Positions 35,057 to 44,512 are shown, counted from the first letter of the stretch. The stretch is 64,000 nt of DNA from UBA965 sp040396955 (GCA_040396955.1 JBBAWX010000008.1:65754-129753); one strand, 5' to 3'. Made by a program: numbers and translations. Notes: generated by a model not told the origin, from the letters alone.

Positions 35057-36439
35057 TTAGGCGGGCGTGATGCGCAACGTGTAGGCGGCCGCATCGGCCA
35101 ACTGATCGGGGCAGGTCACGGTGATGCCGGAGCCGGTGCGTTCCCAGGCGAGTGCGCCATCATGCCCGAGGAGCGTGATGATGCTGTGATTGCTGATGGG
35201 CAGGTCGGCGATTGAGATGCGCCCGCGGGGCACCCCAAAGATGGTGGCGTACAGGGTATGCTCACGGGTGGTGAAGCGGATGCTGAGGCCACCATCGGTG
35301 CTGCCTTCGGCGCGGCTCCATGGGCGCGTGGCATAGATGGCCTCGCCGTTGGTAGTGAGCCACGCGCCCAGCGCCAAGAGGCGCTCGGCCTGTTCGGCCG
35401 GAATGGAGCCGTCGCCACGAGGGCCCACGTTGATGAGCAGGTTGCCGTTTTTGCTGACGATGTCGACAAACGAGCGAATCAATTCGACGGGAGAGAGCAT
35501 GTCGTTGACGGATTCGTTGCGGTTGTAGCCAAACGAAAACCCGAGGCCACGGCACGATTCCCACTTGTCGGGCTGGATGGTGTCGAAGACGGCGTATTCG
35601 GGCGTGCGGTAGTCGGAGTGAGCCGGTTTGGGGAGCATGCCCTCGCTGATTTGCGCGATTTGATCGGGCGATGCCTGTGTGAAGCGATCGTTGATGACAC
35701 CTTCGGGGACGGCATTGTAGTAATCGGCGAAGAGGGCGCCGAGATCGGAGCCGCGCGGGTAGCCGATGTCGTTCCACATGCAGGCGGGGCGATAGCGCCG
35801 CGTCAGCTCGCGCCAGTGTGCATCAGCGTAGGCCACGTAGTCGTCGGATTGGGGGACTGCCTGGAAGAGGTCGGCGATATCGGCAATCACGTGCGTGTTA
35901 AACGTCCAATCGAGGCCGCCCGAGTAGTAGAGACCCATGGTCAGCCCTTTGGCGCGCACGGCGTCGCTCAGCTCACCGACGAGGTCGCGTTGGACCTGGT
36001 AATCGGCGATGAACGGGTTGGGTTGCTCGCTGGGCCATAGCAAAAATCCGTCGTGGTGCTTGGTGGTGAGTACCACGTATTTGGCACCTGCTTGCGCAAA
36101 AAGATCGGCCCAGGTGCTGGCATCCCAGTTGGCCGTGGCAACTTTGAAATCGTTGGCGAAGTCGCCATAGCTCTTGTCGCCGAACTGCTCGTTGTGATAC
36201 TCGGCCGTCACACTCCCCGGCACACGCAACGAATTCATGTACCACTCGGCATACGGGTTGCGCCGAAACCACCCCTGCCAGCCCTCCTGTGCGACCACGT
36301 CATGCAGAGGGCCGGTGGTGGGAGCCCAACCGGGCACCGAGTAGAGCCCCCAGTGGATGAAAATGCCCAATTTGGCGTCGTGGAACCACTGGGGTACCTG
36401 GTGTTGTTGTACGGCTTGGAGGGTCGCATCGAATTTCAT
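35057..36439 (-). CDS. Alpha-L-fucosidase (GH29)
   Basis: The 460-residue protein is a GH29 retaining fucosidase. It has WFHDAKLGIFIHWGLYSVPGW at the N-terminus, KYVVLTTKHHDGFLLWPS, and the nucleophile motif WNDIGYP with Asp224, equal in context to the WNDMGWP of the Thermotoga enzyme. LINVGPRGDGSIPAEQAERL and a small C-terminal beta domain (about 370-460) follow. No signal peptide, so it should act on imported fucosyl-oligosaccharides. It is the last gene of the sugar operon, 24 nt after the GHL6-type hydrolase. Confidence 0.95.
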   Translation of the reverse strand: MKFDATLQAVQQHQVPQWFHDAKLGIFIHWGLYSVPGWAPTTGPLHDVVAQEGWQGWFRRNPYAEWYMNSLRVPGSVTAEYHNEQFGDKSYGDFANDFKVATANWDASTWADLFAQAGAKYVVLTTKHHDGFLLWPSEQPNPFIADYQVQRDLVGELSDAVRAKGLTMGLYYSGGLDWTFNTHVIADIADLFQAVPQSDDYVAYADAHWRELTRRYRPACMWNDIGYPRGSDLGALFADYYNAVPEGVINDRFTQASPDQIAQISEGMLPKPAHSDYRTPEYAVFDTIQPDKWESCRGLGFSFGYNRNESVNDMLSPVELIRSFVDIVSKNGNLLINVGPRGDGSIPAEQAERLLALGAWLTTNGEAIYATRPWSRAEGSTDGGLSIRFTTREHTLYATIFGVPRGRISIADLPISNHSIITLLGHDGALAWERTGSGITVTCPDQLADAAAYTLRITPA

Positions 36440-36463
36440 ACCAATAAGCTCCTTCGTGTGTGA

Positions 36464-38533
36464 TTACGCTGTGTGAGCGGCGAGTTCGAGGACGAGTATG
36501 GCACCATACGTGATGGTTGGGATGGTGCACTGCCAGGCACCGGCCGATCCGGTGAGCGGCAACGAAGTTCCGTCGGGGGCGAGGTATGCACGTGTCACAT
36601 GCTCGCTCACGCCCACGGTGACCGTGATGTCGTGCAGTGGGATGGGGTCTTCGAGGTATTCCATGTGTGGCGTGGCCCGCCGGTTGGGCGAGTAGTTGAC
36701 CACGTGCACCAGGTAGCGGGCCGGGTGCTCTGCGCTGGCGGCCTGATAGGTCACGCTGATTTCACTGCTAAGTGGCGCATTGCTCTGGATGAGACGCTGT
36801 GGCAAGAGATTGCCGAGCAGTGTGCGCAGGAGTTCGCGGTAGACCCAGTAGCCGCTTTTGAAATAACTGCCAAACACGGGAAATGCGACTGCGGTCATCT
36901 GGTCATTTCTGGTGACCGCCGTGTATTCACTGACATGATCAAACGGCGATTGGGCGTGGCTGGTGTAGTGCGCCGCACTGCGCTGGAAGAGGGGTTCACC
37001 GACTCGGGCGAGCACCTGTGTGCCACCACGCCACTGCGCAGTGCCGTAGTAGAGGGCATACTCGAAATCCGGGATGTCGGGGAAGTGCGTATGGTCGAGG
37101 CACAAAAAGGCTGGTGCAAACGGCGATTCTCCAGCATAGTGTAGCCCCAAATCGGCATTCCAGCAGGTATCGTGCTCGCCTCTGAGGGCCTGATGACTGG
37201 CAATGATTTTGCCGCCGTTGGCCAGGTATGCACGCAGTTGCTGGGCAAGGAGCGGTGTGACTGTGAGGGTGTCGGGGAGCACAATCAGGCGGTAGCGATT
37301 GAGGGTGTCGCCGCCTTCGACGATGTCGAACTGCAACTGCAGTTCGGTCAGGAGTTTGACGGCGCCGTAGACCGGGCCTTCCTTTTCATGGCGGCCACTA
37401 CCACCGATGACCAGACGATCGCCGATGTCGGTGAGGGACAAATCGGCGACCACAATGGCAGCCTCGGTGACGGGGGCGGCGCGTATCAGCCAGGGCTCAA
37501 TGCTGGCGATGTACTGATAGCCGACCCCGATGGCGGCGTAGACGGCTGGGTCGAGGCGCCCATGGGGTGGTGGTTGATCGCCGATGGAAATCTGCGCGCC
37601 GTGGGCCACGATGCCGGGAAGCTCGCTGAGGAGTTGTTTGGGGTGTTTGAGACCACCGAAATCGGCCCACGAGCGATGGAATCTGCCCGTCATGCCCACC
37701 ACGCTTTGCCCAAACGTGCGGGCATAGCGCACGTTGGTGGGGTAGTAGAGGTAGCCCCAGCCGCCGGTCGGCAGTGCTTCGATGTCCACGTTGTCGAGAT
37801 GTGCGATGCGTTCGCCCAGCCCAATGCTGGTCTGGTTGTTTTGGTCGACCTGGTACGTGGGGTTGATGGCGTGTGCCAAATCATGACAACGACGCATGAA
37901 ATTGGTCAGCAACTGCTGTTTGTGGGCGCGCTGGGCGGCCACATCGAGCGGGTCTTGGCCGTGTGACCGGAAGTATGCCAGACAGTTGGGGCAAAAGCAC
38001 TCGCCACCGATGGGGAAGGGCATGTCGTACCACGGCCCATCGAGGTCGTAGGTGGTGAGGAATTCACGCGTATGTGCGAGCACGTGGTCGACGAAATCCG
38101 TGTTGCTGAGGCAGAGTCCGGTCCACCCCGGGGTTTCGTCGAATTTGGGCAGGTAGGTGGTGCGGTCGCGCTTCCAGACCAACCACTCTGGATGGCGCTC
38201 GGCGAGGTAGTGATCCCAGGTGACGCAGTAGTAGGCGTACACCTTGATGTTGCGGGCACGGCAGGCGGCAATTTGCGCGCCCATCAGGTCGAAGTCGAGG
38301 CCGGGGTGCATGGGGCCACTTGCGGTCGGGTAGTAGAAGTACCCGTGCATGTCTTTGGCAAACACGACGACGGCGTCGACGTGGCCGGCGAGCAGTGTAT
38401 CGCCGAACTCGTCGGGGTCGAACCGCTCGCCGATGCGGGGTACGTGGTGCGAGTTGTGGAAATCGAGGTGTATTTTGCGGAACCGCCGCGGTGGCTGGTT
38501 CAAGAAGGCCGGATCAATCCAGGGCTGTTGCAT
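36464..38533 (-). CDS. Putative glycoside hydrolase (GHL6-type with beta-galactosidase trimerisation-like domain)
   Basis: The 689-residue protein begins with a TIM-barrel-like domain (about 10-330) resembling hypothetical glycosyl hydrolase family 6 (GHL6): RKIHLDFHNSHHVPRIGERFDPDEF, DAVVVFAKDMHGYFYYPT, YAYYCVTWDHYLAERHPEW and DGPWYDMPFPIGGECFCPNC. The middle (about 370-560, VYGAVKLLTELQLQFDIVEGGDTLNRYRLIVLPDTLTV) is like the trimerisation domain of GH42 beta-galactosidases. A C-terminal beta-sandwich follows. No signal peptide. The start at 38533 follows AAAGGAG. Substrate unknown, but next to GH29 a fucosylated or galactosylated glycan is plausible. Confidence 0.8.
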   Translation of the reverse strand: MQQPWIDPAFLNQPPRRFRKIHLDFHNSHHVPRIGERFDPDEFGDTLLAGHVDAVVVFAKDMHGYFYYPTASGPMHPGLDFDLMGAQIAACRARNIKVYAYYCVTWDHYLAERHPEWLVWKRDRTTYLPKFDETPGWTGLCLSNTDFVDHVLAHTREFLTTYDLDGPWYDMPFPIGGECFCPNCLAYFRSHGQDPLDVAAQRAHKQQLLTNFMRRCHDLAHAINPTYQVDQNNQTSIGLGERIAHLDNVDIEALPTGGWGYLYYPTNVRYARTFGQSVVGMTGRFHRSWADFGGLKHPKQLLSELPGIVAHGAQISIGDQPPPHGRLDPAVYAAIGVGYQYIASIEPWLIRAAPVTEAAIVVADLSLTDIGDRLVIGGSGRHEKEGPVYGAVKLLTELQLQFDIVEGGDTLNRYRLIVLPDTLTVTPLLAQQLRAYLANGGKIIASHQALRGEHDTCWNADLGLHYAGESPFAPAFLCLDHTHFPDIPDFEYALYYGTAQWRGGTQVLARVGEPLFQRSAAHYTSHAQSPFDHVSEYTAVTRNDQMTAVAFPVFGSYFKSGYWVYRELLRTLLGNLLPQRLIQSNAPLSSEISVTYQAASAEHPARYLVHVVNYSPNRRATPHMEYLEDPIPLHDITVTVGVSEHVTRAYLAPDGTSLPLTGSAGAWQCTIPTITYGAILVLELAAHTA

Positions 38534-38558
38534 GACCGACTCCTTTGTCGTGGGCTGG

Positions 38559-39791
38559 TTATTTCTGCAAGATGGCGCGGCATTCATCGGCCGCATCAGC
38601 AAGCGCTTGGGCCACCGATTTGTCTCCACAGACTGCCGCCCACGTCATGCGGCTGAATACTTCGTTGAGGGCCGGGTACTCGGGCAGGGCGGGCAGAGTG
38701 TCGATGCCGGTATGCACCTGCTCCATGACCTCGTAGTACTGAAACTGCGCGCGAATGTCAGGGTCGTCCCACGTCGATTTGCGCACACCACTCCCGCCAC
38801 TCAGCGACGTGATTTTGTCCATGGCCGGGCTCGCCGTCTCGCGCAAAAACTGATACGCCAGCTCCGGATTGCGACTGCCTGCGCAAATCCCCAACACCCA
38901 GTAGACGTTCAGGCTGGCGTGGCGCCCATGCGGGCCAGCACCGCGTGGGATGGTGGTGCACCGGCTTTTGTCGATAATTTGGCTGGGGGGGAGTTGTGCC
39001 ACCGCCATGAATCCGGCCCAGTTGAGCATCATGGCGCCTTCGCCGGCCGCATACGCCACTCCCGCCGCCACGCTGTCGTAGCGGAGCGCATCGGGTGAGG
39101 TAATCCCCATGGTGGTCAGGCTATCGACATAAAATTGCAGTGCGGCCTGGCCCGTGGCATCGGCAAAGGTGGGGTTGAGGTCGGCATCAAAGAGTGTGCC
39201 GCCACGACTCCACAGGTGGATGAAAAAGTCGTACACGTTGTTGTGCCCGTCGTTGAGACCGGCGATGACGGCCCCGTACAGGCCCTGGTCGGGGCGTGTA
39301 AAAAACTGTGCGACCTCGCGAAACTCATCCCAGGTGACGGGTACGCGCAAATCACGGCCGTGTTGCGCCCGAAACGCGGCTTGCTCGTGCGGTGACTCGA
39401 ACAAATCGGCGCGGTAATGGAACATCTCCGGGCCGTCGTGGTAGGGTAAGCCGTAGATTTGCCCGTGTGCGCCGCGTTGCAGTGCGAGCAGTGACTCGCT
39501 CCAGCCGTGCGGCCAGTCTGGGGGTGGCTCCGTGGCCATGAACGGTTGTAAATCACGGAGCCCGCCCCGTTGTTGCAAATCGGGGAGCCAGTCGGTGAGG
39601 ACGAGCATGATGTCGTAGTCGCCGCTGTGGACTCCGCCGTGCTCGACCATTTCGGCATAGAGTTCTTCGGGTCCCGCATGGCTACTCGTAAAGGTGATGT
39701 CGGGGTGGAGTCGCTGAAAGTGCTCCATTTGGGCGGTCATGGCCCGCTCAAAGCCATCAAAGGTGCGGTATTTGATCGATAACTGTGGCAT
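38559..39791 (-). CDS. Family 1 solute-binding-protein-like protein without signal peptide
   Basis: The 410-residue sequence covers the full fold of sugar-binding proteins of the MalE/UgpB type (FERAMTAQMEHFQRLHPDITF, DIMLVLTDWLPDLQQRGGLRDLQPF, VTWDEFREVAQFFT, GAMMLNWAGFMAVAQ). It begins directly with MPQLSIKYRTFDGFE, the first strand of the mature domain. AAGGAGGAG precedes the ATG, and only 33 nt separate it from the stop of the permease gene upstream, so a missed signal peptide is excluded. It should remain in the cytoplasm, unlike the lipoprotein SBP at 41786-43240 in the same operon. Role unknown; a ligand sensor or cytoplasmic sugar carrier are guesses. Confidence 0.82.
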   Translation of the reverse strand: MPQLSIKYRTFDGFERAMTAQMEHFQRLHPDITFTSSHAGPEELYAEMVEHGGVHSGDYDIMLVLTDWLPDLQQRGGLRDLQPFMATEPPPDWPHGWSESLLALQRGAHGQIYGLPYHDGPEMFHYRADLFESPHEQAAFRAQHGRDLRVPVTWDEFREVAQFFTRPDQGLYGAVIAGLNDGHNNVYDFFIHLWSRGGTLFDADLNPTFADATGQAALQFYVDSLTTMGITSPDALRYDSVAAGVAYAAGEGAMMLNWAGFMAVAQLPPSQIIDKSRCTTIPRGAGPHGRHASLNVYWVLGICAGSRNPELAYQFLRETASPAMDKITSLSGGSGVRKSTWDDPDIRAQFQYYEVMEQVHTGIDTLPALPEYPALNEVFSRMTWAAVCGDKSVAQALADAADECRAILQK

Positions 39792-39824
39792 GTGCTCTCC
39801 TCCTTCGTTATCGGATTTGTTCCG

Positions 39825-40697
39825 TCAGCGCCCACCCATGCCGGTGAGTGATACGCCCTGTACAAAGAGGCGTTGTGAGAAGAAAAAGACCACCAAGACC
39901 GGCAGGAGCGTGATAATCGACACTGCCATCAACAAATTAAACTGGGTGAAGTTTTGCCCACGAAAGAGGTTGAGCCCCAGTGCGAGTGTGTACAACTCGG
40001 TCGAACGCAGGTAGATGAGCGGATCGAGCAGGTTGCTCCAGTTGCCGATGAAGGCAAAAATGGCCACCGTGGAGAGTGCGGGCTGTGACAACGGCAAGAT
40101 GACCTGGGTGAGAATTTGCCAGTTGTTGGCGCCATCAATGCGCGCCGCGTTGTCGAGATCGAGCGGGATGCCCATGAAGAATTGGCGGAGCAAAAAGATG
40201 AAGAAGGCATAGCCGAACCAGGCCGGCAAAATCAACGGCCACAGGGTGTTGGTGAGCCCGGCCGCGCTAAACATCAAAAAGCGCGGGATGATGGTGACTT
40301 CGCGGGGGATCATGAGGGTGGCTAATAGCATCAAAAACAAGAAATCGCGCCCGCGCCCTTTGAGGCGTGCAAATCCGTAGGCCACGAGTGAGCACGAAAT
40401 CAGATTGCCGATGACGTTGGCAAAGGTGACGATGAGTGAGTTGGTAAGAAAGGTGTTGAATGGCAGTACGCGCCAGCCTTTGGGGTAGTTTTGCCACTCA
40501 AAACTGTTGGGCAAAAAGCTGGGTGGGTAGGTGAAGACATCTTGTGATTGTTTCAGGGAGGTGGAAATCATCCACAAAAACGGCAAGACGAAGCTGACGG
40601 AGAGCGCGGCGAGAAGCACATAAATGGTGACTCTCCAGACGACGGCGCTCCCACGAATGCCCAACCATGATGGACGCAAGCTTGGTGTTTGTTGCAT
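39825..40697 (-). CDS. Sugar ABC transporter permease (MalG type)
   Basis: The 290-residue protein has six membrane helices, and the EAA loop is recognisable at AARIDGANNWQILTQVILPLSQPALSTV. The N-terminal ISTSLKQSQDVFTYPPSFLPNSFEWQNY is typical of MalG/LacG-type permeases. It pairs with the MalF-type gene 21 nt upstream. No ATPase gene is in the operon, so a shared MsmX/MalK-like ATPase must energise the system. Confidence 0.94.
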   Translation of the reverse strand: MQQTPSLRPSWLGIRGSAVVWRVTIYVLLAALSVSFVLPFLWMISTSLKQSQDVFTYPPSFLPNSFEWQNYPKGWRVLPFNTFLTNSLIVTFANVIGNLISCSLVAYGFARLKGRGRDFLFLMLLATLMIPREVTIIPRFLMFSAAGLTNTLWPLILPAWFGYAFFIFLLRQFFMGIPLDLDNAARIDGANNWQILTQVILPLSQPALSTVAIFAFIGNWSNLLDPLIYLRSTELYTLALGLNLFRGQNFTQFNLLMAVSIITLLPVLVVFFFSQRLFVQGVSLTGMGGR

Positions 40698-40718
40698 AGT
40701 ATCCTCGTTAGCGCTGCA

Positions 40719-41657
40719 CTATTGCTTGAGGTCGCCTTCGTAGTAGACCCAGTAGCGGGCTACAGCGAATTGAATGACGGTGATGATGATGATGACGACG
40801 AGGAGAATCCACGCCAATGCGGACGCATACCCCATCATGAAATTGATGAATGCGGTGCGGTAAATGTAGAGTCCGTAGACGAGCGTGGCGTTGGCGGGGC
40901 CGCCGTTGGTCATGATGTAGACCAGTACGAATCCTTGAATGGATGCGATGAATCCCACAATCAGGTTGTACAAGATGACCGGCGACATCATGGGTACCGT
41001 CACATTCCAAAATTTACCGAACGTGTTGGCACCGTCGATTTCGGCGGCCTCGTACAAATGAATGGGCACGCTTTGGAGCCCGGCCAAGTAGATGACCATT
41101 GATCCGCCGGCCCCCCACAAACTCATCAAAATCAGCGACGGCATGGCCCATTCTGGCTGTACCAACCACCCCGGCCCTTTAATGCCAAAAAACGCCAGGA
41201 ACGAATTGATGAGCCCGAAATCTTGGTGCAAAATCATAATCCACAAAATGGCAACTGCAATGCCGCTGACCACCGATGGTAAATAAAAGATGGTGCGAAA
41301 CAGTGAGATGCCCCAGACGTTTTGATTGAGGAGCAGTGCCAACAAGAACGACACGATGGTGCCAAGTCCGACGCTGCCGATACCGTAGTAGAGCGAATTG
41401 CTCATCGCCTTGTAAAAAAGGTCGTCTGCAAACAACTTGTCGTAATTGGCGAGCCCCACGTAGGCCGGTGCACTCAGCGCCGACCAGTTGGTGAAGCTAA
41501 TGAACAACGATGAGATGATGGCACCTGCGTCAAACAGTAAAAAACCGATAATCCATGGCGCAATGAACAGATAAAAAGAAATCTCTTCGCGACGCGCCAT
41601 GCCACCGAGTGTGCTTTTTTTGGTTGGTGGTGGCGATGTGGGATGCGTGATGGCCAT
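40719..41657 (-). CDS. Sugar ABC transporter permease (MalF/UgpA type)
   Basis: The 312-residue protein has a cytoplasmic start and six membrane helices (first one in EISFYLFIAPWIIGFLLFDAGAII). The EAA motif is EAAEIDGANTFGKFWNVTVPMMSPVI. It forms the heterodimeric channel with the MalG-type subunit downstream. A stable hairpin (41740-41775) separates it from the solute-binding protein gene. Confidence 0.94.
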   Translation of the reverse strand: MAITHPTSPPPTKKSTLGGMARREEISFYLFIAPWIIGFLLFDAGAIISSLFISFTNWSALSAPAYVGLANYDKLFADDLFYKAMSNSLYYGIGSVGLGTIVSFLLALLLNQNVWGISLFRTIFYLPSVVSGIAVAILWIMILHQDFGLINSFLAFFGIKGPGWLVQPEWAMPSLILMSLWGAGGSMVIYLAGLQSVPIHLYEAAEIDGANTFGKFWNVTVPMMSPVILYNLIVGFIASIQGFVLVYIMTNGGPANATLVYGLYIYRTAFINFMMGYASALAWILLVVIIIITVIQFAVARYWVYYEGDLKQ

Positions 41658-41739
41658 GGTCCGTCCTCTCTGTCAAAACCGTGGGTACGTGGTGATGCAT
41701 GCATCGTGGTGCGGTCGTGATGCTGATACGACATAGAAA

Positions 41740-41775
41740 TTCGTCTACTGGCGGGTTGCCCCACCAGTAGACGAA
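41740..41775 (-). promoter_or_regulatory. Intercistronic hairpin between binding protein and permease genes
   Basis: A 12-bp perfect stem (41740-41751 with 41764-41775) can be extended inward by G-C pairs. It lies 10 nt after the SBP stop. Hairpins here usually stabilise the upstream message or partly terminate, giving more binding protein than permease. Confidence 0.6.
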
Positions 41776-41785
41776 CGAGTAGGGA

Positions 41786-43240
41786 TTAGCCGCGGTTTTC
41801 GGCGACAATCGGGTCAACGGCTGCAAAGACCTCGTCAAGAGCTTCTTTGACACTCTTTTGACCGGCGACCACCAAGTCCCAGATGGGGCCGGCAGCCTGG
41901 GTCACACGCGGGCCGGTGGGCTGGTCGATGATGTCGTGCGTACCAATGCCTTGACTCATCGCTTCTTCCACGTTTTTGGCACCGGCTGGGGCAAACTTGG
42001 AGCTCAAGTAGGCCGGCCAAGCCGACAACCGTGACGGGCTCCCACGACCGGTGCTGGCCCACATGTAGGTCTGACCGGCGGTGGAGAGGTACTCGTTGAG
42101 GTAGATCCAGGCGGCGTCCACGTTCTTGCTGTCACGCGTAATCATGTAGGCGCTTCCGGCCGAGAAGGTGGAGTGGGCCTTGGGACCCTTAGGCCACTTG
42201 GCGATGTCCCAGTTGAACTTCGAGCCGGCCTGGATGGGTGGGGTGGCCCATGAACCCTGCAACGTCATGGCAATCTTGCCGAACTGGAAGGCCGGCCAGG
42301 CCACGTTTTGCAGGTCGGCGGGGCTGGGTACCGCACCCTTGGCGCGCAACTCTTCCCACCATTCCATGGCCGCCACGGCCTCGGGCTGATTGATGAGACA
42401 GGCGTCTTCTTTGGGCTCGCTCAAGTACTGTGCCCCAAACGGGAACAAGTAGTTGGGGGCCATCAACGAATCACCGGGGCTGGGCAATTCACCCAAACCG
42501 AAGATCTTGTTGGGGCCTTCGCCGGAGGTCAACTTGATGGCCACCGCCTTGAGCTTCTCAAGATCCCAGCTGTCGTCGGGATATGGCTCGCCCGCCGCAT
42601 CGAAGAGGTCTTTGTTGTAGTAGAGGTTGCCCGGACCCTCATCGTAGGGGATGCCCCATAGTTTGCCGTCGTACTGGTACGACACCAACGATGGCTTGGT
42701 GAAATCTCCCAGGTTGAAGTCCTTTTCCTTGGCGATGTAGTCGTCAAGCGCGATGTAGAGGCCACTGCGAATGGTCTCTTGCGCCCACGAAAACTGGGTG
42801 TACAGGATATCTGGCATGGCACCACCAGCGGCCGCCGCCGTGTACTTCTGGCGATATTCACCCCAGGGGGTGTTTTCGGCCTTGACGACGATATTGGGGT
42901 GGCGCTCCATGAACAGTTTGTCGAATTGGAGCTGGCGCTCAAAGAAGACCGCATCCCACGTGTGACCCACACTAATCTCGACCTTTGCACCCGGATCGGC
43001 GACGGCGCTGGCTGGCCAGTTCCCCGTGTTGCCGGCGTTGATGTCGAAGATACTCTCGCTGGCTGGCTCTTCAGCAGCTGGCGCTTCTTCGGCTGGTGCC
43101 TCGGTGGATCCACAAGCGGCCAAGAGTGCGCCCATGCTGGCAGCACCCAATCCGAGCTGGAGACCAATGCGCAAGACATCGCGGCGACTCAAGCCGCGGC
43201 GGCGCATTTCGCGTGCCAATTCCTGTTCGTGCTTCGTCAT
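41786..43240 (-). CDS. Sugar ABC transporter solute-binding lipoprotein with Tat-like signal
   Basis: The 484-residue protein has an N-terminal twin-arginine stretch (RRRGLSRRDVLRIGLQLGLG), a hydrophobic core and the lipobox LAAC, then an Ala/Glu/Pro-rich linker. The mature part is a family 1 binding protein: DAVFFERQLQFDKLFMERHPNIVVKAE, GAMPDILYTQFSW, GIPYDEGPGNLYYNKDLFDAAG, MTLQGSWATPPIQ. It should be exported folded and anchored outside the membrane as the primary receptor of this transporter. The ATG at 43240 has AAAGGAG 6 nt upstream; a TTG two codons earlier is less likely. Confidence 0.93.
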   Translation of the reverse strand: MTKHEQELAREMRRRGLSRRDVLRIGLQLGLGAASMGALLAACGSTEAPAEEAPAAEEPASESIFDINAGNTGNWPASAVADPGAKVEISVGHTWDAVFFERQLQFDKLFMERHPNIVVKAENTPWGEYRQKYTAAAAGGAMPDILYTQFSWAQETIRSGLYIALDDYIAKEKDFNLGDFTKPSLVSYQYDGKLWGIPYDEGPGNLYYNKDLFDAAGEPYPDDSWDLEKLKAVAIKLTSGEGPNKIFGLGELPSPGDSLMAPNYLFPFGAQYLSEPKEDACLINQPEAVAAMEWWEELRAKGAVPSPADLQNVAWPAFQFGKIAMTLQGSWATPPIQAGSKFNWDIAKWPKGPKAHSTFSAGSAYMITRDSKNVDAAWIYLNEYLSTAGQTYMWASTGRGSPSRLSAWPAYLSSKFAPAGAKNVEEAMSQGIGTHDIIDQPTGPRVTQAAGPIWDLVVAGQKSVKEALDEVFAAVDPIVAENRG

Positions 43241-43380
43241 TGTCAACTCCTTTGTGACAGTGTTACTACGTACCCGATACGATGCAACAATCGTTCGTTT
43301 GCATCATGTTCCTGAGAATCTGAGTACCAATCAGCGGACAGGCGGTCGGTGGGGTGTGGGTGGCAGGCAACTCACTTTCA
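43241..43380. promoter_or_regulatory. Possible internal promoter/operator before the binding-protein gene
   Basis: The 140-bp gap holds an inverted repeat GATGCAA-N11-TTGCATC (43281-43305). It overlaps a weak leftward promoter (TTGTTG, 16-nt spacer, TAGTAA, about 43265-43292). This could give the binding protein extra or separately controlled transcription. Confidence 0.4.
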
Positions 43381-44445
43381 CTACACATCATTCAGGCAAA
43401 TGGTGCGCCCTTCTGATGCAGACAAATATGATCCATGTACAAGTTGCAGTGTGCCGATGTTGTCGGTTGCACTTGTGATGGGCGGTGTGTTGGTCTGGAT
43501 GGCGTGCATCAACGAGCTCATCGGCCCAATGAACGCATCCGGTATCCAGAGCCCCTCGAGCGGGATGTCGACCAGTGCCTCGCCGTGGCGTGCATAGGCC
43601 AGCGTGTCGGGACGACCGTGTGGGTAGTTGTAGAGCAACCCGATGGTTCCCGTGAGGATTCCCGTGGTGCCGAGGAAGCGAAATTTGGCATAAATATCTG
43701 ACGAATCGTCGTGGTGATTGACCATCACGACCGTTTGGAGCGCACTGGTGTATTCGAGGATGGTTACCGTCTTGGTTTCGGCACGTTCGCGCTGAGCCGG
43801 GTATTTGGCATGGCGACTGGTGATGTGGGTCGGATCGCCAAACAGGTAGCGCAGGCTATCGAGGTAGTGGATGCTGTGGTACATCACCTCAAGGCGTGTG
43901 GCATCACGGAGCCACGGCCACATGTGCCAGGGGGTCAGGGTCGATACCTGAATCTGGGCATCGGTGGGTTCACCGATGTAGCCGCGCACAATGAGATCTT
44001 TGCAGGCCGCAATGCCGGCGCTCCAACGCATCTGCTGGTTGACAGCAACGTGCCGGCCTGCGGCTTGTCCGGCTGCGGCAATCGCACGTGCGTCGTTGAT
44101 GTCTTCGGCAAGGGGTTTTTGGCAGAGGATGTGTTTGCCTGCCGCCAAGATGCGCGTGGCTAGCGCTCGTTGCTCCCATGCGGGCACCGCAATGTCGACG
44201 ATGTCGACGCGGGAATCTGCGAGGAGTTCGTCAAGTGTGGTGTAGATTGTGCCGATTTGGTGCGTGGTAGCGGTCTGCTGGGCCGCTTCCGAGTTGATGT
44301 CGTAACATCCCACCACGTTGAGTGCGTGTTGGCGATAGGCAGGGAGATGGGCGTAGTTCACAATGCCGCCACAGCCGACAATGGCAATGCCGTAGTCGTG
44401 TCGTGGTGGTAAAACTACGCGGTACTGTGGCTCTATGTGCGACAT
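43381..44445 (-). CDS. Gfo/Idh/MocA family oxidoreductase
   Basis: The 354-residue protein has the Rossmann start YGIAIVGCGGIVNYAHLPAYRQH, the family EKP-type motif as CQKPLAEDINDARAIAAAGQ with the catalytic Lys, and the C-terminal beta-sheet domain (YHSIHYLDSLRYLFGDP, with the YH.I...D pattern). Members oxidise or epimerise sugars, inositols and sugar acids with NAD(P). It is the first gene after the promoter/operator at 44513-44592 and shares the operon with the transporter, so the substrate is probably the imported sugar or its product. Confidence 0.92.
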   Translation of the reverse strand: MSHIEPQYRVVLPPRHDYGIAIVGCGGIVNYAHLPAYRQHALNVVGCYDINSEAAQQTATTHQIGTIYTTLDELLADSRVDIVDIAVPAWEQRALATRILAAGKHILCQKPLAEDINDARAIAAAGQAAGRHVAVNQQMRWSAGIAACKDLIVRGYIGEPTDAQIQVSTLTPWHMWPWLRDATRLEVMYHSIHYLDSLRYLFGDPTHITSRHAKYPAQRERAETKTVTILEYTSALQTVVMVNHHDDSSDIYAKFRFLGTTGILTGTIGLLYNYPHGRPDTLAYARHGEALVDIPLEGLWIPDAFIGPMSSLMHAIQTNTPPITSATDNIGTLQLVHGSYLSASEGRTICLNDV

Positions 44446-44512
44446 TGTTTCCCCTTTGAAACGAAAGTCCCCTCGTGCCGTGCCTGCCGTGACTATGCGA
44501 TGCGTTTACTAT

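Noticed and set aside
35258..36040. Plus-strand 260-codon frame opposite the fucosidase
   Set aside because: The GH29 enzyme on the minus strand is unambiguous; this frame is a codon-bias shadow.
37172..37966. Plus-strand 264-codon frame opposite the GHL6-type gene
   Set aside because: Composition mirrors the antisense of the real gene; no ribosome site or motif.
41835..42062. Extra small genes inside the lipoprotein SBP gene
   Set aside because: Short alternative frames lie within a clearly conserved coding sequence and lack ribosome sites.
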